This document shows, one piece after another, positions 59,834-64,000 of a DNA stretch of 64,000 nucleotides. A program made the position numbers and the translations under genes. The notes beneath the pieces were generated by a model, which was not told where the DNA came from, searched no databases, and saw only the letters and a program-made list of their open reading frames with translations. This DNA is from JANNBN01 sp963763885 (GTDB taxonomy: Bacteria; Actinomycetota; Acidimicrobiia; Acidimicrobiales; JANYDT01), in contig CAVXQD010000007.1 of the NCBI GenBank assembly GCA_963763885.1, positions 1,550,001 to 1,614,000 of the forward strand, written 5' to 3'. Every line of letters starts with the position of its first letter. The first letter of the stretch is position 1.

Positions 59834-60988
59834 TCAGGTTGAAAGCCAAGAAGCCCTGGCTCGGTCGAGTACCTGCATCACTTCGATGCTGTGTGCAAGC
59901 GACATCCGTGGGTGTTCGGTCTGGCCAGCACGAATCGCTTCACGGACCGCGGCCACCTGGTGCGAGTAGCCGTGCCCGTTAGTTGGAGCGGCAGTTGACT
60001 TCAGCTGCTGCATTCCCGCTTTGGTGACGCCCTTCGCCGCTTCGACCAACTGACGAGCACGGACAGAGTTGCCCAGCCGTCCCATCACTTCACCCATCAG
60101 CTTGGAGGCCGCACCTGTTGTGGCGCCGGCGTTGCCGAGGTCGACTGGCTCCGCAGCCACAACCGAGTAGCGCGTTGCTCCAAAGAACGGCTCATGCAAG
60201 GTCACACTTGCACGCGTTCCGCGAAGAATTGCCTCGTTGGAGCCACGAGACCGCAACGACGCCGTGATCGTGCTGATGGCTTCGTTTCGGTGAGTGAGGA
60301 TGAGGACGACATCCTCGTCGACCCCAGCCGAGCCTTTCCGAGCGACGCTCACTACATCGACCACAGGCCCAAACGCCGCAACAGCGAGGGATACTCCGTA
60401 GACGGCTCGATCCAACAAAGCCCCGCCCCCATCGGGACTGAACACGTGGTGTGCGGGGTCCACGTTGACGGCATACGAAAAGTCCGCCGTCAGTTGTCGC
60501 AGTTCGCCAAGTTCACCACCGGCGACCATCCGTAAACCTGCTTGCACAGATGGGAGGAAACGAGTCCACATCGCCTCCATGCAGAACCGGTCGGTCTCGT
60601 GAGCGGCGTCTACTACACGCTGTGCCTCGGCGGCGGTCACGGTGAACGGTTTCTCGATCAACACGTGCTTTCCAGCATGCATAGCTGCCACGGCTAGATC
60701 GGCGTGAGAGGCAGGTGGCGTGGCAATGTAGACAACATCGACGTCGGGTGCAGCCAGTAGAGACTCAATCGACGACTCAACACGGGCCGCAAAGGTTGCC
60801 GCGATCCCTGTGGATCGGTTAGTGGTTCGGGCTGCGCAGGCAACAATCCGATTGCCTGAAGTGGTGGCAATGTCGGCTCCCATTCGAGCCGCCATGGCGC
60901 CTGCACCGATCAACCCCCATCGCAAGTCCGACCCTGGAGGACTGGCGATTGTGGCATCAGCAGGTGACACGTCCCGCTTCAGCTTCAT
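59834..60988 (-). CDS. Gfo/Idh/MocA-family oxidoreductase
   Basis: A 384-residue NAD(P)-dependent oxidoreductase. Rossmann start WGLIGAGAMAARMGADI, VVYIATPPASHADLAVAAMHAGKHVLIEKPF-type EKP motif (with the catalytic Lys), and EAMWTRFLPSVQAGLRMV as in dihydrodiol/glucose-fructose oxidoreductase relatives. Starts 2 bp after the upstream family member, so the two are an operon. Substrate, probably a sugar or cyclitol, unknown. Confidence 0.9.
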   Translation of the reverse strand: MKLKRDVSPADATIASPPGSDLRWGLIGAGAMAARMGADIATTSGNRIVACAARTTNRSTGIAATFAARVESSIESLLAAPDVDVVYIATPPASHADLAVAAMHAGKHVLIEKPFTVTAAEAQRVVDAAHETDRFCMEAMWTRFLPSVQAGLRMVAGGELGELRQLTADFSYAVNVDPAHHVFSPDGGGALLDRAVYGVSLAVAAFGPVVDVVSVARKGSAGVDEDVVLILTHRNEAISTITASLRSRGSNEAILRGTRASVTLHEPFFGATRYSVVAAEPVDLGNAGATTGAASKLMGEVMGRLGNSVRARQLVEAAKGVTKAGMQQLKSTAAPTNGHGYSHQVAAVREAIRAGQTEHPRMSLAHSIEVMQVLDRARASWLST

Positions 60989-60990
60989 GG

Positions 60991-62109
60991 TCAGCGAGCC
61001 CAGTCCATTGGTTGAACTGGCTCAAAGGTTGAATGAATCGGCACCGAGGAGCCGGTTGGCCCAGCGTGATGGATTGCGAGAACAAGTTCGTTCACGTGCA
61101 ACATGTAGTCGGCAGCCAAGCGGCAGCGGCGCCCCTGGGTGATTGCTTCGGCCATCTCGTGGATGCCACGCGCAAAGTCCATTTGCTGGCTGCCCCGGTA
61201 TTCGTGTTTGGCTGGCTTCGCAGCGAGGCGCACAGGCATCTTGGGAGAGGTCACTTGTCGTCGCCGTACGTTGAACGATTTCTGCACCTTGACCGGTGAC
61301 CCGTAGAACCAAGAGTCTTCGATCGACAGGGTTCCGTCGTTACCGAAGATGCGTAGGTGGTGATCATGCTCAGCGACAGTTGAGCAGGTAAGCCGCACAA
61401 CAACCCCGGACTGGTAAGTGATGGTGGCAACCGAGAAGTCTGCGGCGTTGGGCTGCAGAGGTTCATCTGTATACTTATTGTCAATCAGCGTCGACGACAT
61501 GGCTGTGACATGGGATGCTGGGCCGAAGAACGCAGGAAACCACGTCAGGTAGTAGCCAGCGTGTTCGAGTGTGCACCCCGTCTCGAATTCGTTTTTAGCT
61601 GGCCACGGTATTCCGGTCTCGGACAGCCAACTCTTGTACGGCATGTTGTGTACAAGCCCATCGTCCATCTCGGCGTACGCGCAGTAGACCTGGCCGATAC
61701 GACCGCGTCGGAGTTCACGCCAGAGTGTCTGTGCGGACTCGCCGAGTAATGAACAAGGCGCGCCCGACAACACCAGACCTTTGGATTCAGCAAGTGCTAC
61801 GAGATCGCCGGCCTCGGTCATGTCCATGCCGAGCGGTTTCTCTGAGTAGACGTGCTTACCCGCAAGGAGTGCAGCACGGCTGACTTCGTAGTGCGCCTGT
61901 GGGTTGGTGAGATTGACCACAATTTCCGCGTCACTCGCAAGAAGGGCCTCGTAGGAACTGAAGGCTTTCAGCGAGTGAACACCACAGAAATGTGCCAGCG
62001 CTTCGGGTCGACTATCCCATGCACCGACAATCTGCAAATCAGGATAGGACTGCAGGGTTCGGTAGTAATAGTCGGCGACGTAACCCGTTCCGACGAGCGA
62101 AATCAGCAC
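60991..62109 (-). CDS. Gfo/Idh/MocA-family oxidoreductase
   Basis: A 372-residue relative of its downstream neighbour. Seen: LISLVGTGYVADYYYRTLQ, LTNPQAHYEVSRAALLAGKHVYSEKPLGMDM with the EKP motif, and the C-terminal region with TLEHAGYYLTWFPAFFG. The GTG at 62109 has GGAGG close upstream and is preferred over a longer frame to 62403, which would overlap hemE. These proteins often oxidise or reduce sugar nucleotides or inositols at surface-polysaccharide loci. Confidence 0.9.
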   Translation of the reverse strand: MLISLVGTGYVADYYYRTLQSYPDLQIVGAWDSRPEALAHFCGVHSLKAFSSYEALLASDAEIVVNLTNPQAHYEVSRAALLAGKHVYSEKPLGMDMTEAGDLVALAESKGLVLSGAPCSLLGESAQTLWRELRRGRIGQVYCAYAEMDDGLVHNMPYKSWLSETGIPWPAKNEFETGCTLEHAGYYLTWFPAFFGPASHVTAMSSTLIDNKYTDEPLQPNAADFSVATITYQSGVVVRLTCSTVAEHDHHLRIFGNDGTLSIEDSWFYGSPVKVQKSFNVRRRQVTSPKMPVRLAAKPAKHEYRGSQQMDFARGIHEMAEAITQGRRCRLAADYMLHVNELVLAIHHAGPTGSSVPIHSTFEPVQPMDWAR

Positions 62110-62238
62110 AGTTCCTCCGGTGGCCAGTTGCTCGAAAACGCGCAGATGCGCGCGCCCCGTACCCACTAGGTGAGCAACCAACTCTACTCGCCACTTTTCG
62201 AGGCACCTCGTCACGGTTGGTGATCGCACGAGTCGGAT

Positions 62239-62244
62239 TACCCT
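62239..62244 (+). promoter_or_regulatory. -10 box of a leaderless promoter for hemE
   Basis: TACCCT followed by 6 nt and the GTG at 62251, which supports that start over the GTG at 62245. Confidence 0.5.
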
Positions 62245-62250
62245 GTGTAT

Positions 62251-63303
62251 GTGCTGTCCCCCTCCCATACCCCGCTCGCCGCTTCCCCGTTCCTGGCGGC
62301 GTGTCGGGGAGACCAGCCCTCCCGGACTCCGGTGTGGTTCATGCGTCAAGCCGGTCGCAGCCTGCCCGAGTATCGGGCCATTCGCGCCCGCGTCGGCTTT
62401 CACGAAATGATCACTACCCCGGAGCTAGCCGCCGAAGTCACGCTGCAGCCGGTGCGCCGTCACGGGGTGGACGCCGCAGTCTTCTTCTCCGACATCATCA
62501 CGCCCGTGCAAGCCGTGGTTGAAGGGGTCAGTGTCGAGACGGGCAAAGGCCCCGTCATCCAAAAGCCGTTTCGAACGATGGATGACATTGCTCGGCTTCG
62601 TCCGCTCAATCCAGCCTCCGATGTGCCGTATGTCGCCGAAGCCATTTCGCTTTGCTGCGAAGAACTCGACCCCCTGGGCGTCCCAGTCATCGGGTTCGCA
62701 GGAGCTCCCTTTACGCTTGCCACCTACCTCGTGGAAGGCGGCAAGTCGAAAGACTTCGCGCACACAAAGGCCCTCATGTACGGTCAGACGGAAGTGTTCC
62801 ATGCGCTGATGAACCGGTTGGCCGACTATGCAATCGCGTCGCTCAGCGCGCAGATCAACGCGGGGGCGGCGGCAGTCCAACTCTTCGACAGTTGGGCGGG
62901 CATTTTGAACGAGGCGGACTATCGCCATTTCGTCCTCCCACACTCAACGCGGATCTTCACAGAGTTGAGTGCACACGAGGTCCCGATGATTCACTTTGGT
63001 GTTGGCACTGGTGAGTTGCTCACCGCGATGGCTCATGCCGGGCCAAACCTTGTGGGAGTCGATTGGCGTGTGTCGCTCTCCGATGCTCGCCGACGAGTAC
63101 CCCCTGAAGTTGGGCTCCAGGGCAATTTGGACCCGGTGATGCTGCTCGCCCCATGGTCAGTGATCGAAGAACGAGTGAGGGCGCTCGTCGACGAAGGAAG
63201 AGCTCTCGGGCCTTCATGGATCTGCAACATCGGCCACGGGGTGCTGCCCGAAACCGATCCGACGGTCATCACTCGAGTCGTCGAACTTATCCATTCACTC
63301 TGA
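62251..63303 (+). CDS. hemE: Uroporphyrinogen decarboxylase
   Basis: Converts uroporphyrinogen III to coproporphyrinogen III. A 350-residue TIM-barrel enzyme: TPVWFMRQAGRSLPEYRA with the substrate-binding Arg pair, FFSDIITPVQAVVEGVSVE with the catalytic Asp, IGFAGAPFTLATYLVEGG, VQLFDSWAGIL with the conserved Tyr/Ser region, and GLQGNLDPVMLLAP, NIGHGVLPETDP with the C-terminal His. hemY follows after 36 bp. Confidence 0.97.
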   Translation: MLSPSHTPLAASPFLAACRGDQPSRTPVWFMRQAGRSLPEYRAIRARVGFHEMITTPELAAEVTLQPVRRHGVDAAVFFSDIITPVQAVVEGVSVETGKGPVIQKPFRTMDDIARLRPLNPASDVPYVAEAISLCCEELDPLGVPVIGFAGAPFTLATYLVEGGKSKDFAHTKALMYGQTEVFHALMNRLADYAIASLSAQINAGAAAVQLFDSWAGILNEADYRHFVLPHSTRIFTELSAHEVPMIHFGVGTGELLTAMAHAGPNLVGVDWRVSLSDARRRVPPEVGLQGNLDPVMLLAPWSVIEERVRALVDEGRALGPSWICNIGHGVLPETDPTVITRVVELIHSL

Positions 63304-63339
63304 CCCGGCTGTTGCCACACCGGTGCAGCTCGACTGACT

Positions 63340-64000
63340 ATGGAACACATCGACATCGCGATCATCGGGGCGGGCATCGCGGGGCTTACTGCGGCGTACC
63401 GTATCTCCCAGAACACCCCCGGCGTCAGGTGGGTCGTCTTCGAGTCCGCACCGGTCACCGGCGGGCTCCTCGGCTCGGCGCGGGTTGCCGACCGAACGGT
63501 GGATACCGCGGCCGATGCGTTCCTGGCGCGGGTTCACGGTGCCGTGGATCTCGCGGTTGAACTCGGGCTCGGTGATGACCTTGTTGCACCATCAACCGGC
63601 CAGGCCACCGTTGTGGTCAACGGTAGGCTCCGCCAACTGCCCGCCGGTTTGGTCCTCGGAGTTCCAACGGACCTCGACGCGCTTGCGGCAAGCAGCATCG
63701 TGTCCCCCGAGGGGCTCCGCATCGCGGCGCAAGATCTCACGACGGATCGCCCTTTCGCCGGCACGGCAGACCGAAGCGTTGCCGAGGCAGTCGGGTCACA
63801 CCTTGGATCCGAAGTTGTCCAACGTCTTGTTGACCCACTCCTTGGCGGAATTTCCGCAGCGAACAGCGATCAGCTTTCGGTGAATGCCGTGTCGCCGCTC
63901 ATCGCCGCCGCTGCTAGAGAACCGCGGCTCATGGCTGCACTCATTGACCAACAGGCAAGTGCTGCGCGCGGCCAGATCGGGGTCACCGAGCAGCGGCCCG
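63340..64000 (+). CDS. hemY: Protoporphyrinogen/coproporphyrinogen oxidase (5' part, cut by window end)
   Basis: FAD-dependent oxidase of late haem synthesis. The first 220 residues are visible: the dinucleotide-binding IDIAIIGAGIAGLTAAYRI, FESAPVTGGLLGSARV, LRQLPAGLVLGVPTDL, and LVDPLLGGISAANSDQLSVNA, all typical of HemY. In actinobacteria the substrate is usually coproporphyrinogen III (CPD pathway). Directly downstream of hemE. Confidence 0.95.
   Translation, partial: MEHIDIAIIGAGIAGLTAAYRISQNTPGVRWVVFESAPVTGGLLGSARVADRTVDTAADAFLARVHGAVDLAVELGLGDDLVAPSTGQATVVVNGRLRQLPAGLVLGVPTDLDALAASSIVSPEGLRIAAQDLTTDRPFAGTADRSVAEAVGSHLGSEVVQRLVDPLLGGISAANSDQLSVNAVSPLIAAAAREPRLMAALIDQQASAARGQIGVTEQRP

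Noticed and set aside
60991..62403. Longer version of the first Gfo/Idh gene (470 residues)
   Set aside because: The extra 98 residues overlap hemE on the other strand and lack family similarity; a GTG with GGAGG at 62109 gives a normal length.
1..64000. Prophage, insertion sequence, rRNA or tRNA genes
   Set aside because: No transposase, integrase, terminase, rRNA segment or recognisable tRNA cloverleaf was found by reading both strands; short tRNAs could still be missed without a covariance search.

Overview
The window looks like a stretch of core chromosome from a high-GC actinobacterium. Placement in Acidimicrobiia (Ilumatobacter-like relatives) is an inference from gene content. Supporting signs are a TIGR03086-type (mycothiol-dependent family) protein, an F420/FMN-type PPOX protein, a HelD/HelR-type RNA polymerase ATPase, GTG/TTG starts, and TAnnnT boxes lying 6-7 nt upstream of start codons (leaderless transcription). 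I see no phage, insertion sequence, CRISPR array, rRNA or tRNA gene.

Layout. 1-1.7 kb: 5' part of a UvrD/PcrA helicase. 1.8-3 kb: membrane diguanylate cyclase split by a frameshift. 3-5.1 kb: ferredoxin - cytochrome P450 - PPOX operon. 5.2-7.3 kb: two membrane proteins of unknown role. 7.3-8.9 kb: guaA. 9.1-14.1 kb: degenerate PAS-GGDEF protein, then the nitrogen operon amt-glnK-glnD, with glnD split by a frameshift. 14.2-17.2 kb: enoyl-CoA hydratase, YcaQ-type DNA glycosylase, Nudix CoA pyrophosphatase. 17.2-27.8 kb: menaquinone block (menE, menF, menB, menD, menH; no menC), mixed with a putative copper-radical oxidase and a DinB-GNAT fusion. A four-copy 62-bp tandem repeat separates menD from menH. 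27.7-31 kb: lipoprotein, and groES-groEL under two CIRCE operators. 31-35 kb: DeoR regulator, Eis-type acetyltransferase, HpcH/HpaI aldolase, 2-hydroxyacid dehydrogenase. 35-50.4 kb: a long, mostly minus-strand housekeeping run, in transcription order rplM-rpsI-glmM-(unknown)-(unknown)-acpS-nnr-alr-(TIGR03086)-(hydrolase)-tsaE-tsaB-rimI-tsaD. It is interrupted by plus-strand genes for an orphan PEP-swivel protein, an anchored protein and a PAP2-type protein. 50.5-55.6 kb: very large GGDEF-EAL protein fused to a CelD-like acetyltransferase, EamA transporter, PPOX protein. 55.6-59.8 kb: HelD/HelR-type ATPase and ABC exporter. 59.8-62.1 kb: paired Gfo/Idh/MocA oxidoreductases. 62.2-64 kb: hemE and the start of hemY.

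How the genes fit together. Several pathways are locally complete or nearly so: ammonium uptake and PII signalling; MK biosynthesis from chorismate to DHNA-CoA except menC; tRNA t6A formation (TsaB/D/E); cell-wall precursors (GlmM, Alr); late haem synthesis. Three genes bear on c-di-GMP signalling: an active-looking DGC, a degenerate PAS-GGDEF, and a bifunctional enzyme fused to an acetyltransferase.

Four genes (the DGC, glnD, the TIGR03086 protein, the EamA transporter) need a one-base forward shift to read through. This is either real decay, a common sequencing or assembly artefact, or less likely +1 recoding. It is the main caveat on the annotation. The best candidates for unusual biology are the GGDEF-EAL-CelD fusion, the 62-bp minisatellite in the menD/menH promoter region, the symmetrical four-site array at 40771-40847, the orphan PEP-swivel protein and the copper-radical oxidase.
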